Made by a program: the position numbers and the translations under genes
Assembly (NCBI RefSeq): GCF_030547425.1
Contig: NZ_JAUORH010000007.1
Location: 62,001-126,000, forward strand
Direction: 5' to 3'
Origin: Tenacibaculum sp. 1_MG-2023
GTDB taxonomy: Bacteria > Bacteroidota > Bacteroidia > Flavobacteriales > Flavobacteriaceae
Length of the DNA stretch: 64,000 bases
Part shown: piece by piece, positions 15,889 to 26,400 of the stretch
Numbering within the stretch: the stretch's first letter is position 1
How the letters are laid out: every line of letters starts with the position of its first letter
The notes under the pieces: model-generated
The model's database searches: none
What the model saw: only the letters and a program-made list of their open reading frames with translations
What the model was told of the DNA's origin: nothing

Positions 15889-18800
15889 ATGTATTTAATT
15901 TTCGATACCGAAACTACTGGATTACCTAAAAGCTGGAACGCTCCAATAACCGATACCGATAACTGGCCTAGAGCCATACAAATTGCATGGCAATTACATG
16001 ACGAATTAGGGAATTTAATTGAACATAACGATTTTTTAATTCAACCTGACGGATTTAATATTCCATATGATGCTGAACGTATACACGGAATATCTACCGA
16101 TTTGGCTATTGAGCAAGGTATCCAATTAAGTGAGGGGTTAAAGTTATTTAATAATGCTTTACAAAAAACAACCTTTATTGTTGGACAAAATGTTGGCTTT
16201 GATGTCAATATTATGGGTTGTGAATTTCACCGTTTAGGCGTTGAAAATAATTTAACAGAGTTACCAGTTTTAGACACCTGTACTGAACACACAGCACAAT
16301 TATGTCAAATTCCTGGTGGTCGTGGAGGAAAATTCAAACTTCCTACCCTTACCGAACTACACCAACATTTATTCGGAACTGGTTTTGGAGAAGCACATAA
16401 TGCAACTGCCGATGTAGAAGCAACTACTCGCTGTTTTTTAGAATTAATTCGCTTACGTCAATATACAGAAGATCAATTAAATGTTACTTCAGATTATTTT
16501 CACCATTATACAGAAACTAATCCAACCCCAATACAAGTAGTCGGACTTAAACACTTAAACCTTAAAAAGGAAAGTGAAAAAATCCGTAAAAGAAAATCTT
16601 CAGAAACTGAAGAAGCGAATACAATTTCTACCGCTGAAGGACTAGCAGAACTTGAAGGTGTAAGGTTTGCTCATTTACATAACCACACACAATACTCCGT
16701 TTTACAGTCTACCATTCAAATTGGTAACATTGTAAATGCTGCTGCTAACGATAATATGTCTGCAGTTGCCATGACTGATACAGGTAATATGATGGCGGCT
16801 TTTCACTTTGTACAAGCAGTTATAGGACATAATAAAGCCGCCGAAGCAGCTAACAAAGAAGCTTTAGAAAAAGGAGAAGAACCAACACAAAGTATTTTAA
16901 AACCTATAGTAGGTTGTGAATTTAATATTTGTGAAGATCATACTAATAAGAGTCAAAAAGACAACGGATATCAAGTTGTTTTACTAGCAAAAAATAAAAA
17001 AGGATACCACAACTTAGCTAAAATGTCTTCTATAGCCTTTGTTGATGGATTTTATTACGTTCCGAGAATTGACAAAAAAGTTATTGAACAATACAAAGAA
17101 GACGTAATTGTATTAACAGGAAACTTATATGGTGAAGTTCCTAGTAAAATATTAAATGTCGGTGAAGCCCAAGCCGAAGAGGCATTACTTTGGTGGAAAC
17201 AACAATTTGGTGACGATTTGTACATTGAATTAATGCGTCACGGACAAGAAGATGAAAAAGTCGTAAATGAGACTCTTATTTCTTTTTCTAAAAAACATGA
17301 TGTAAAAATTGTTGCTACAAACAACACTTTTTACTTAGGTAAAGAAGACGCAAATGCACATGATATCTTATTATGTGTAAAAGACGGGGAAAAACAAGCA
17401 ACTCCTAAAGGTAGAGGAAGAGGTTACCGTTATGGATTACCTAACGACGAGTATTACTTTAAATCTACCGAAGAGATGAAAAAACTCTTTGCTGATTTAC
17501 CAGAGGCTATCATCAATATTCAGGAAATTGTGGATAAAGTTGAGCCTTTTGGTTTAGCTCGCGATGTATTATTACCTGCCTTTGATATTCCTGAAGAGTT
17601 TAAAGATGAAAAAGATCTTGAAGACGGAGGAAAGCGCGGGGAAAACAATTTTTTACGTCACCTAACATATGAAGGAGCCAAAAAACGTTACGGAGAAATT
17701 ACCGATAGTATTCGTGAACGTTTAGATTTTGAGCTAGATGTAATTGCTAAAACAGGATATCCTGGATATTTCTTGATTGTAGAAGACTTTATTCGAGAAG
17801 CCCGAAACATGGATGTATCAGTAGGTCCCGGACGTGGATCTGCTGCTGGTTCAGTAGTTGCCTTTTGTTTATGGATTACCAATATAGACCCTATTCAGTA
17901 CGATTTGCTTTTTGAGCGTTTCTTAAATCCTGAACGTGTATCGATGCCCGATATCGATATTGATTTTGATGATGAAGGTCGTAGCCGTGTAATGGATTAT
18001 GTAATTGAAAAATACGGAGCCAACCAAGTAGCACAAATTATTACCTACGGTACTATGGCTGCGAAATCATCTGTACGTGATACTGCTCGTGTACTAGATT
18101 TACCGCTATTTGAAGCCGATAGAATTGCCAAACTAATTCCAGGAATGAAGTTGAAAAAAATCTTTTCTTTAGATGAGAAAGGGTTAAAAGAAAAACTTCG
18201 TTCTGAAGAAATTGAAATGGTAAACGAGTTAAAAGCCATTGCTAATGGTAGTGGATTGGAAGCTGAAACCATTAACAAAGCCAGAATTTTAGAAGGTTCG
18301 GTTCGTAATACGGGAATTCACGCCTGTGGAGTAATTATTACTCCTGATGATATTACCAAATTCGTACCTGTATCTCTAGCGAAAGATTCTGATATGTATG
18401 TTACTCAGTTTGACAACTCGGTAGTAGAAAGTGCAGGATTACTAAAAATGGATTTTTTAGGATTAAAGACATTAACTCTAATTAAAGATACCGTAAAAAT
18501 TGTAAAAGCACGTCACGGTGTAGAACTCGATCCTGAAAATTTCCCTATTGATGATGAAGAAACTTATGCGCTGTTCCAACGTGGAGAAACTGTAGGGATA
18601 TTCCAGTACGAATCTCCTGGAATGCAAAAATACATGCGTGAATTGAAGCCTACGGTTTTTGCAGATCTAATTGCAATGAACGCCTTGTATCGTCCAGGTC
18701 CTTTAGAATATATCCCTTCTTTTATCCGAAGAAAACATGGAGACGAAGAAATTCAATATGATCTTCCTGCTATGGAAGAATATCTAGCGGAAACCTATGG

Positions 18801-20262
18801 GATTACCGTATATCAAGAGCAAGTAATGTTGCTTTCACAGAAGTTAGCTGATTTTACCAAAGGTGAGGCCGATGTACTCCGTAAGGCTATGGGTAAAAAA
18901 CAAGCTGCGGTATTAGCTAAAATGAAACCTAAGTTTGTAAATCAAGCAAAAGCCAATGGTCATGATGAAAAAGCCTTAGAAAAAATTTGGAAAGACTGGG
19001 AAGCATTTGCTTCGTATGCCTTTAACAAATCGCACTCTACTTGTTATGCTTGGATTGCTTATCAAACCGCTTATTTAAAAGCTCACTACCCTGCTGAATA
19101 CATGGCTGCAGTGCTTTCAAATAACATGAACGATATTAAAACGGTTTCGTTTTTCATGGAGGAATGTAAACGTATGGGGTTAGAGGTACTAGGACCTGAT
19201 GTAAACGAATCGTATGCTAAATTTTCAGTAAATAAGGATGGTGCTGTTCGTTTTGGTATGGCGGCAATTAAAGGTGTTGGTGGTTCTGCTGTAAAAGCAA
19301 TTATTGATGAACGTAAAGAAAATGGGCATTATTCTTCCATTTTTGATGTTGCTAAACGTGTTGATTTACGTGTCGCCAACAAAAAAGCTTTTGAAGGTTT
19401 AGTATTAGCTGGTGGTTTTGATTCCTTTACAGATACTCACAGAGCTCAGTATTATGTGAAAGATGAAAAAGGACAAACTTTTTTAGAAAAGGCTATTCGT
19501 TTTGGAAATAAGTTTCAAGAAAATCAGAATTCATCTCAGGTATCTTTATTTGGAGAAGCTTCGGATGTTGATTTACCTGAACCTTTAATTCCTGAATGTG
19601 AAACTTGGGGAACTATGGAATTATTGGCTCGTGAAAAAGAAGTTGTGGGGATGTACATTTCTGCGCATCCGTTAGATGATTTTAAAAATGAACTAAAGTT
19701 CTGTAACGCTTCCTTAGCTCATTTTAAAAATATTGCGCAGTATGAAGGTTTAGGGCTTTCTTTTGCAGGAATTGTTACGGATGTACAACACCGTGTTTCA
19801 AAAGCAGGAAAAGGTTGGGCTTCATTTATCATAGAAGATTATAACGAAAGTTTTGAATTTAGAATTTTTGGAGAAGATTACTTAAAATTTAAACACTTTT
19901 TAGTTCCAAATTCATTTTTATTTATCAAAACTACTATCAAACCTGGGTGGACTAATAAAGAAGGTGTTAAAGGTGATCCTAGAGTTGGGTTTAATGAGTT
20001 TTTGCTATTACATGACATTATGGATAAAATGTGCAAAAAACTTACTATTAAAATTCCTTTAAAAGAAGTAAAAGAAAACACTATAAAAGAATTACAACAC
20101 CTATTTGCTATTAATAAAGGTTCACATAGTTTATATTTTACTATTTGGGATGCTGAAGAAAAAATAGAATTAAGCTTACCAAGTAGAACGACTAAGATTA
20201 AAGTATCAAGCGAATTTTTAAAAGCCTTAGATGAGCAGTTTATTAATTACAAGCTGAATTAA
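15889..20262 (+). CDS. dnaE: DNA polymerase III alpha subunit with fused exonuclease
   Basis: A 1457-residue replicative polymerase. Residues about 1-190 form a DEDDh 3'-5' exonuclease (IFDTETTGLP at the start, VGQNVGFDVN, HNATADVEAT). The PHP domain starts near 265 (FAHLHNHTQYSVLQS). The polymerase core has VGPGRGSAAGS and the catalytic aspartates in PDIDIDF (D688, D690, D692). A helix-hairpin-helix region (GMAAIKGVGGSAV) and an OB fold (LSFAGIVTDVQH) follow. An in-frame TTG lies two codons upstream, but ATG 15889 fits the exonuclease start. The in-cis proofreading domain replaces a separate epsilon subunit, a layout I believe is usual in flavobacteria. Confidence 0.96.
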   Translation: MYLIFDTETTGLPKSWNAPITDTDNWPRAIQIAWQLHDELGNLIEHNDFLIQPDGFNIPYDAERIHGISTDLAIEQGIQLSEGLKLFNNALQKTTFIVGQNVGFDVNIMGCEFHRLGVENNLTELPVLDTCTEHTAQLCQIPGGRGGKFKLPTLTELHQHLFGTGFGEAHNATADVEATTRCFLELIRLRQYTEDQLNVTSDYFHHYTETNPTPIQVVGLKHLNLKKESEKIRKRKSSETEEANTISTAEGLAELEGVRFAHLHNHTQYSVLQSTIQIGNIVNAAANDNMSAVAMTDTGNMMAAFHFVQAVIGHNKAAEAANKEALEKGEEPTQSILKPIVGCEFNICEDHTNKSQKDNGYQVVLLAKNKKGYHNLAKMSSIAFVDGFYYVPRIDKKVIEQYKEDVIVLTGNLYGEVPSKILNVGEAQAEEALLWWKQQFGDDLYIELMRHGQEDEKVVNETLISFSKKHDVKIVATNNTFYLGKEDANAHDILLCVKDGEKQATPKGRGRGYRYGLPNDEYYFKSTEEMKKLFADLPEAIINIQEIVDKVEPFGLARDVLLPAFDIPEEFKDEKDLEDGGKRGENNFLRHLTYEGAKKRYGEITDSIRERLDFELDVIAKTGYPGYFLIVEDFIREARNMDVSVGPGRGSAAGSVVAFCLWITNIDPIQYDLLFERFLNPERVSMPDIDIDFDDEGRSRVMDYVIEKYGANQVAQIITYGTMAAKSSVRDTARVLDLPLFEADRIAKLIPGMKLKKIFSLDEKGLKEKLRSEEIEMVNELKAIANGSGLEAETINKARILEGSVRNTGIHACGVIITPDDITKFVPVSLAKDSDMYVTQFDNSVVESAGLLKMDFLGLKTLTLIKDTVKIVKARHGVELDPENFPIDDEETYALFQRGETVGIFQYESPGMQKYMRELKPTVFADLIAMNALYRPGPLEYIPSFIRRKHGDEEIQYDLPAMEEYLAETYGITVYQEQVMLLSQKLADFTKGEADVLRKAMGKKQAAVLAKMKPKFVNQAKANGHDEKALEKIWKDWEAFASYAFNKSHSTCYAWIAYQTAYLKAHYPAEYMAAVLSNNMNDIKTVSFFMEECKRMGLEVLGPDVNESYAKFSVNKDGAVRFGMAAIKGVGGSAVKAIIDERKENGHYSSIFDVAKRVDLRVANKKAFEGLVLAGGFDSFTDTHRAQYYVKDEKGQTFLEKAIRFGNKFQENQNSSQVSLFGEASDVDLPEPLIPECETWGTMELLAREKEVVGMYISAHPLDDFKNELKFCNASLAHFKNIAQYEGLGLSFAGIVTDVQHRVSKAGKGWASFIIEDYNESFEFRIFGEDYLKFKHFLVPNSFLFIKTTIKPGWTNKEGVKGDPRVGFNEFLLLHDIMDKMCKKLTIKIPLKEVKENTIKELQHLFAINKGSHSLYFTIWDAEEKIELSLPSRTTKIKVSSEFLKALDEQFINYKLN

Positions 20263-20266
20263 GAAA

Positions 20267-20623
20267 ATGTTTCCAAGTTATCAAAATAGTATAGATTTAT
20301 TAACTAATGTAGCCAATACCAAGCTATATAAAGAACTTATAATTCAACTTAACAAAGATTTTGGTTTAACAGGAATTAATACTTCTTTTTCTGAAAAAAG
20401 TACTCCCTTACAATTGAAAGAGGAGTTGCAGACATCAATAAAAGAACTCATATTACACGATTTCAGCTCATACACCAATCTTTTATATTGCATTGATGTT
20501 TCTGAAAAAGACTCACAAATTGTTGAATCTACCGATATGAATGTATATACAGAAAATGTTACGTTCTTAATTTTAAAAAGAATCTGGAAAAAGGTGTGGT
20601 TTAAGCATCAGTTTTCCAAATAA
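20267..20623 (+). CDS. Uncharacterised 118-aa protein downstream of dnaE
   Basis: I do not recognise this family. The protein has no signal peptide or membrane segment. The N-terminal half is polar and helical (SYQNSIDLLTNVANTKLYKELI), and the C-terminal part reads LILHDFSSYTNLLYCIDVSEK and ends in a basic stretch with three Trp/Phe (RIWKKVWFKHQF). It starts 4 bp after the dnaE stop, so it is translated from the same mRNA. It converges with the eCIS operon, leaving only 6 bp between stops. The predicted fold and conservation are unknown to me. Confidence 0.7.
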   Translation: MFPSYQNSIDLLTNVANTKLYKELIIQLNKDFGLTGINTSFSEKSTPLQLKEELQTSIKELILHDFSSYTNLLYCIDVSEKDSQIVESTDMNVYTENVTFLILKRIWKKVWFKHQFSK

Positions 20624-20629
20624 AAAATT

Positions 20630-21451
20630 TTATGCTATTACTTCTTCTATAATAGTATCTATGTTATGGATTTCTTCAAAATCACTTAACCAAGTTGCTG
20701 TTTCTTCATGATTTAAAAAACTATTTAATGCTTCTCGTACAGCTATTCTACTTTGTTGTGGTAAATCTTCTACGACTTCTGTCAAGTTACTTAATAAGTG
20801 TCTTGGAGAAGTGTTTTCTTCATAAAGTTTAAATGCTATTTTGCCCGTCATATCTAGGAACTTTACATAATTTACTTTGGTCGTTATAGGTGTATTAATT
20901 CCTAATCTTTCAAAAACCTCTTTTACTACTCCTGAAGTTTGACGTCCCCATACACCATCAACTAAAATTTCTTCCTTATAAATATATTTTAACACTAGTT
21001 GTAAGTATAAGGTTTCTGATTTTGATGTTTCGTTATAATCAACAGGAACACTTGTATCAACATGCCAATGATCTTTATGGTTTGGATAGTAATAGTTTAA
21101 TACAATACCAAAGTGTTTTCTTAAAAAAGATTCTATTCCTAAATACAATTCTTTTTGATGTATAAAATTAGACGTAACTAACGTTTCATCTCTCCAAAAA
21201 ATAGCATCCAAGTCGAACGCTTTTCCATGTCCATGCTGTCCAGGTTTGTCAACAAAAATTCCTGCTGTGGTAATTACTTCTGGAATTCCTAAAGGACAGT
21301 GTTCGAAAACCTCTTGAAGCGCTTCTTTTAAAGTATCTAAAAAACGCTCTTCTATTGCAAAATTACGTTGTTCTCCTCTTGTTCCGTATGGGTGATTTGT
21401 TAAACGTGCATAATGTAATGGAATTCCGTGTACTTGATTTATTGTTTTCAT
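20630..21451 (-). CDS. eCIS-linked M15-type peptidase with peptidoglycan-binding segment
   Basis: The protein has 273 residues and no signal peptide. Its N-terminal half carries the LD/DD-peptidase zinc-site pattern HxxGxAxD (H73, G76, A78, D80 in GQHGHGKAFDLD) and the closing DHWHVD, where D127 fits the catalytic acid and H130 the third zinc ligand. This places it with extensin-like/M15 peptidases that cut peptidoglycan cross-links. Residues about 150-175 (VDGVWGRQTSGVVKEVFERLG) look like a PG_binding_1 motif. As last gene of the eCIS operon it could lyse the producer to release particles, or act on the target wall. The enzyme class is well supported; the role is inference. Confidence 0.8.
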   Translation of the reverse strand: MKTINQVHGIPLHYARLTNHPYGTRGEQRNFAIEERFLDTLKEALQEVFEHCPLGIPEVITTAGIFVDKPGQHGHGKAFDLDAIFWRDETLVTSNFIHQKELYLGIESFLRKHFGIVLNYYYPNHKDHWHVDTSVPVDYNETSKSETLYLQLVLKYIYKEEILVDGVWGRQTSGVVKEVFERLGINTPITTKVNYVKFLDMTGKIAFKLYEENTSPRHLLSNLTEVVEDLPQQSRIAVREALNSFLNHEETATWLSDFEEIHNIDTIIEEVIA

Positions 21452-21461
21452 ATCCTATTTT

Positions 21462-22820
21462 TTAAATTGAAATATTCGTTGTTCTTCCTTCTTTTGTGTA
21501 TTCTCGTTTTATTCCTTCTAAAATATACTGTCTTAATATTTTATTCTCTTTATTAGCTATAGTTTTTAAGCATGCATATTGAACTGCGTTTACAATATTA
21601 GCTCCTGTAATATTGAATTTTTTGGCTAATTCTTCTATTGTAATTAACCCTTCAAGCTCTATTTTATTAGGTAAATTCTTTTTCCACAATACTAACCTCT
21701 CCTCATAGTTTGGTGTTTCAAACTCTATAATATTATTAAAGCGACGTGTAAATGCTGTATCTATATTATTTTTAAAGTTAGAGGCTAGGATAATCAATCC
21801 TGGATGTGCTTCTATGCGTTGTAGTAAATACGACACTTCTTGATTAGCGTATTTATCATGGGCGTCTCTTACACTGGTTCTTTTTCCGAAGATAGAATCA
21901 GCTTCGTCAAAAAATAAAATCCAATCTTTATTAATGGATTTATCAAATAATTTAGATAAGTTTTTTTCTGTTTCTCCTATATATTTTGATACAACCATCG
22001 ATAAATCTACTCTGTATACATCTTTTCCTGTATGTTTTCCTAGCAGACCTGCTGTTAATGTTTTTCCAGTTCCTGGGAGTCCACAAAACAACACGCGATA
22101 TCCTGGTTTTATTTTTGAAGACATGCCCCAATCGTTCATTAAAATTTCTTTATACGCCAACCAGTTTTCTATTTCTTTTACATCATTCAATGTTTTTTCT
22201 TGCAATACCAAATCGTCCCACTCTAAATCTGTGGTTATTAAGCTTGCAGGAAAATCTTGACTTAGTTGTGGTTTTAATTCTTTACCTGTTAAAAATAGAT
22301 GTACATATTCTTCTGTTAAAATTAATTTTCCCGACATCATAGGTTCTCCATAGGGTACTTTTTCTATTCCTATAATGGAGTTTTTTATGAGTTTACTATC
22401 ACACAGTATAAAGTTTGTAATTTCCTTACGTTCTTCGACATCATTCCCTGCCAAGATATATAAAGCTGTTTCAACCGTCGGAATAATTCCCCTATGATTT
22501 TTTCCTTTTACACCTCCAAATTCAGGAAGTTCACCTCCGTTGGGTAAAAAATCGGAGATGATATTACTAAAAAAATTAGGTGAAATGTTAGGTATAAAAA
22601 CCATTAACAAAACTAATATCTCATCTATATTTAAGTTGTTTTTATTTATAACTTTCGAAAACTCAGAATTATCATTAGCAATATCACTAAATATTGGAAA
22701 TGCAAGTTCTTCAGATGAAAATTCTTTTTTGAATCTATAATAGATGACCTCTCTTAAATAAGAGATCTTTTCATCAAAGTGTGATTGACTTTTCAATATG
22801 AGATGTTTTGTTTGTTTCAT
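21462..22820 (-). CDS. AAA+ ATPase of eCIS (Afp15-like)
   Basis: The protein has 452 residues. The C-terminal AAA+ module has Walker A GLPGTGKT (247-254), Walker B ILFFDEAD (301-308), a sensor-1 asparagine in ILASN (about 348) and arginines at 359-360 (TRRF). The N-terminal about 230 residues are a helical domain typical of the eCIS ATPase rather than of ClpV. Every complete eCIS carries one such ATPase; it is required for particle formation or cargo handling and acts in the cytoplasm. It lies 10 bp upstream of the M15 peptidase gene and 83 bp downstream of the cargo cassette. Confidence 0.92.
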   Translation of the reverse strand: MKQTKHLILKSQSHFDEKISYLREVIYYRFKKEFSSEELAFPIFSDIANDNSEFSKVINKNNLNIDEILVLLMVFIPNISPNFFSNIISDFLPNGGELPEFGGVKGKNHRGIIPTVETALYILAGNDVEERKEITNFILCDSKLIKNSIIGIEKVPYGEPMMSGKLILTEEYVHLFLTGKELKPQLSQDFPASLITTDLEWDDLVLQEKTLNDVKEIENWLAYKEILMNDWGMSSKIKPGYRVLFCGLPGTGKTLTAGLLGKHTGKDVYRVDLSMVVSKYIGETEKNLSKLFDKSINKDWILFFDEADSIFGKRTSVRDAHDKYANQEVSYLLQRIEAHPGLIILASNFKNNIDTAFTRRFNNIIEFETPNYEERLVLWKKNLPNKIELEGLITIEELAKKFNITGANIVNAVQYACLKTIANKENKILRQYILEGIKREYTKEGRTTNISI

Positions 22821-22903
22821 TTATTGTTTTACGCTAAAGATTTAAATTATAGCGTTTAGTTTAAAATATTATTCATAAATAATGATACTCTTAAAAACGT
22901 AGT

Positions 22904-23449
22904 TTACAAGTCTTCTAAATACATTTTCATTGATTCTTCATCATCCAATGGTTCATCATACCTTTCAGAATTAACATACCCCCCCAAAGAACTAAAAGTA
23001 AGACACTTATCCCCTTGAAGCTCTTCCCAAGAAGTTTCATTTCCATCACTGCTGTAACTAGAATAAATATATTGCTTTGCTATTTTATAATTTTCACCTT
23101 CTCTAATTATAAATAAGGATTCAGACATAGTGTTGAAATCATCAAATGGGTTTATCTCAGACGTATAAGCCACCCAAACATCTTTATATTTCTCATGTTT
23201 ATAATGACTTATTTTATACACCTTTCTGGTATTGAAAGGCTCAGAGTCTTTATAATCATTATAAAACTTTTCAGATTCTAACTTTTCAAGCTTTAAAAGT
23301 CCCATCTGACCTGCTAATTCTTTTATTAAAAAAGTATTCATTTGTTCATAAGCGTTGTTGTAGTTCTTAACATTTGGCTTTAATCTTAAATAATTTGCCT
23401 GCGCTTCTATCTGTGTAAATCGATCTAAAAAGATTTTTATTTGTTCCAT
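22904..23449 (-). CDS. Candidate immunity protein for the upstream DUF4157 toxin
   Basis: The protein has 181 residues with no signal peptide or membrane segment. It is acidic, especially at the C terminus (YDEPLDDEESMKMYLEDL). The pattern of an N-terminal helical part followed by beta-rich stretches (YKDVWVAYTSEINPF, SESLFIIREGENYKIAKQYIY) suggests an NTF2-like fold, a common immunity-protein fold, but I cannot confirm this. It starts 5 bp after the stop of the toxin-like gene. Position, size and charge fit an immunity protein that protects the producer while the cargo is being made. A chaperone or adaptor that loads the cargo is the main alternative. Confidence 0.5.
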   Translation of the reverse strand: MEQIKIFLDRFTQIEAQANYLRLKPNVKNYNNAYEQMNTFLIKELAGQMGLLKLEKLESEKFYNDYKDSEPFNTRKVYKISHYKHEKYKDVWVAYTSEINPFDDFNTMSESLFIIREGENYKIAKQYIYSSYSSDGNETSWEELQGDKCLTFSSLGGYVNSERYDEPLDDEESMKMYLEDL

Positions 23450-23454
23450 TTTAA

Positions 23455-26400
23455 TTATTGTTTGCTAAGTATTTCTCTTAAATGTACATCTTGACCAATC
23501 TCTCTAAATATTGTAGAATTAACCGATCTTATGATTCCTCCGTCTTTATCTTTAAGATGGATTTTTACAACCCTATATTTTACTCCTCTACAAAACTTAG
23601 GGTCATTATCTCTTGAAAGCACTCTATGCAGCTCTTGCAATCTTTCTCTTCTCTGTTCTGGTGTTTCTCCAGAGATTTCTTGTGTTTGACTAGAAATAGT
23701 ATCACTCACAGCGTTATCAGAAATTGACATCCATTCTGCGTCTACACTTAAATCAAACGTAATATACTCAATTCCTTTAATGCTCCTAAACCTTCTTTCT
23801 GCCGTAGCTAAACGTTCTTCTATTTGAGATTCTGCTCCAAACATAATTTGCTTGTTATAGTGCTCTGATGTTGTCATTAAATTGAGTGCTTGAGCATACC
23901 CTGAACCTTGGAACCAATCGGCTATTAAGTGAGAAGCATTAAACTTAATGGTTGTATCATCTACCTGACCTGTAAACTGGTCTCTCATACCATCCATAAC
24001 TTCTTGATAATTCTCCTGATTTGGTGAATTAAGTACGTTGTCTCTATCTGAACTATTACTGGTATTAGCGTCTTGAATTGCAGTTCTACCATCTACATTA
24101 CTAGCAGATACTGTTCTACCTCTTGAACCAGGCTCTTTTAAGGCTAAATTCCTTCCTTCTATTGAGTGATTTGTAATATTCCCTCCAGTGCTCAACTGAC
24201 TTTGTTGGATTGTTACAGTAAATTCTCTTTTCTCTGGAGGCTGATTCCCTATCTGAACCGTATAGTTATAATTAACAATTAATTGCCCGCTTGAAGTCCC
24301 ATCATAGTCGACACTAGAATCTAAAATTTTGTATTGATTATGTTCTCCTTCATCTCCTCTAAATAAAGAATCTAATCGTTGATTAGCTACTGGCTCTCTT
24401 TCTCTATCAAACACCTGATCTCTAATACTGGCATAGGCATTTCTTGCTTCTCCTCCTTCTATTTCTGCAATCTTTTGATTAATTACATTTGTTTTCTCTG
24501 TATTTTCAATTGATGAATCTAACACTCTATCAGCGGCTCTTTTAACTTGCTCTTTGGTGTAATCTCCGTAAGCTTCTGAATTCGAAATTGGGTGTTCTAT
24601 TACCTGCTTTGTTTTTGGACCATCACTCTTAAACTTATTAACCAATCCTGACCATGAACTAAATCCTCTACTCTTATTTTCATCTCTTAAAGCTTTATTT
24701 GAATCAAAAATTGCAGTAGATTCTTGCAATAGCATTGGATGAGCACTCAAGTGGGTTTTAGATACAATATCTCTTTCAAACCCAACATACATCGTATCTT
24801 CATTATCAGTATCACCAAAAATGGTGAATAAGTTTCTAAAAATAGAAACCATTCTGTCTTGAGTACTTTCCACTCTGTCATCTGCTTCTACTGCCTCTGA
24901 AGTCGAATCAGGAGTAGGGGTAGCTGTAGCCTCTGAAAGTTCTCTATTCGCTGTTATTGCCTCATTTTTAACTTGCTCATATAAATACTCGGCAGAATCT
25001 AAGAAGCCTCTAGCTACTCTTTTCTTAGTATCGTCTAATGAGTCTAGCCTAGATCGCCAGTCTATTAACTTCGTTGCAATAACTGATGGATTACTAGCAA
25101 TCATAACATCTACATCGTTTCCAGAAACTCTAATCCAAATCCTATGATTCTCACCTTCAGCATCAAACCTTACAATTTTTCCTATTTCTCCATCTCCTTC
25201 TTGTAAACCTGAATCTACAGATTCAACAATTTCTACTTTGGGTTTACCAATTTCTGTTTGATTTCTTTCTCCTATAGTAAGCAGATAGTCCCAAGTATCA
25301 TTTCCATCAACAACTCTCGCAGAGATAATCACATCGTGTTCACTTTTCCAAATTCTCAATAAATCTTGAGCTGCAGATTCATCTATTTTATTATCTTCAC
25401 TTACAGCTCCTCTTTCTCTAGCTCTAAGATCTTCAATTGATTCAGTAATCATTCTGCGTTGTTCCGCCTCACTCATTAAAGCAATTCCCAACAGATGTCT
25501 CCCGTTATTTTCTTCTCCATGTTCTACATAAACAGCTACACTTTCTGCTTCTTCATTTCTAGTTTGAATTCTACGAATTCCATACCTGCGTTTTACCGTA
25601 TTAATTTTATCTTCTACTACTCCAATGGTAGGTTTTGGATTGGCATTCTCCATTTGAGACAATTCATCTAAAGCACGCATGTATTTTTGCTCTTCTGAAA
25701 GATTACTTAAATCTTCTTCTCTTCTACCTGGTGGTAATCCTTCTCCTTCTCCTGTTATTTCAGGGTTTTCTGTTTGATTACTATTTGCGTTTTCTCCTTG
25801 CCATTCTCCTTCAGGACTCGATTCACTGTCTCCCATACTTCGTGGAGGCGGATCAGCCATTACATCAGCCGTAAACTTGTCTGCATCAAACTCAACAGGA
25901 GACATGGTTAATTCTGGCGGTTCTTCTCCTCCTACTAGCCAATCTACATCGGCACCTATTCCTAAACTATCTCCAATTGGATATTGTACTTCCCCTAATG
26001 GATATTCTTCTCTACCATCTGGTGCTGGTGACCACCATGGACTGTCTAGTTCATAAAATAAGGCTCCAGATAATTGTAAGAACAATTGGGCTGCTGCTTC
26101 AAAATGTCCTTTTAATCTTGATTCTCCTACTTTTCCTCCTTCTGGAGAAGCTTCTTCTTTATATTCAAAAGTTGGTGTGGCTTCTGCATACGCTCTTAAT
26201 CCTGCTGCTGCAGTAACATTTACTCCCGCTTTTACGTCGTGACCTATCAAGGTAACTCCCACACCTGCTTCAGCCTCTAATCCAAGTACTGCAAAAGCAT
26301 TGATTCCTAGGGTTCCTGTGATATTAAACTCCTGTAATACTGATGGATCCGTAGAGTAGGTTCCTGTAAAACCTACATTTTTTAATACCAAAGGCCCAAA

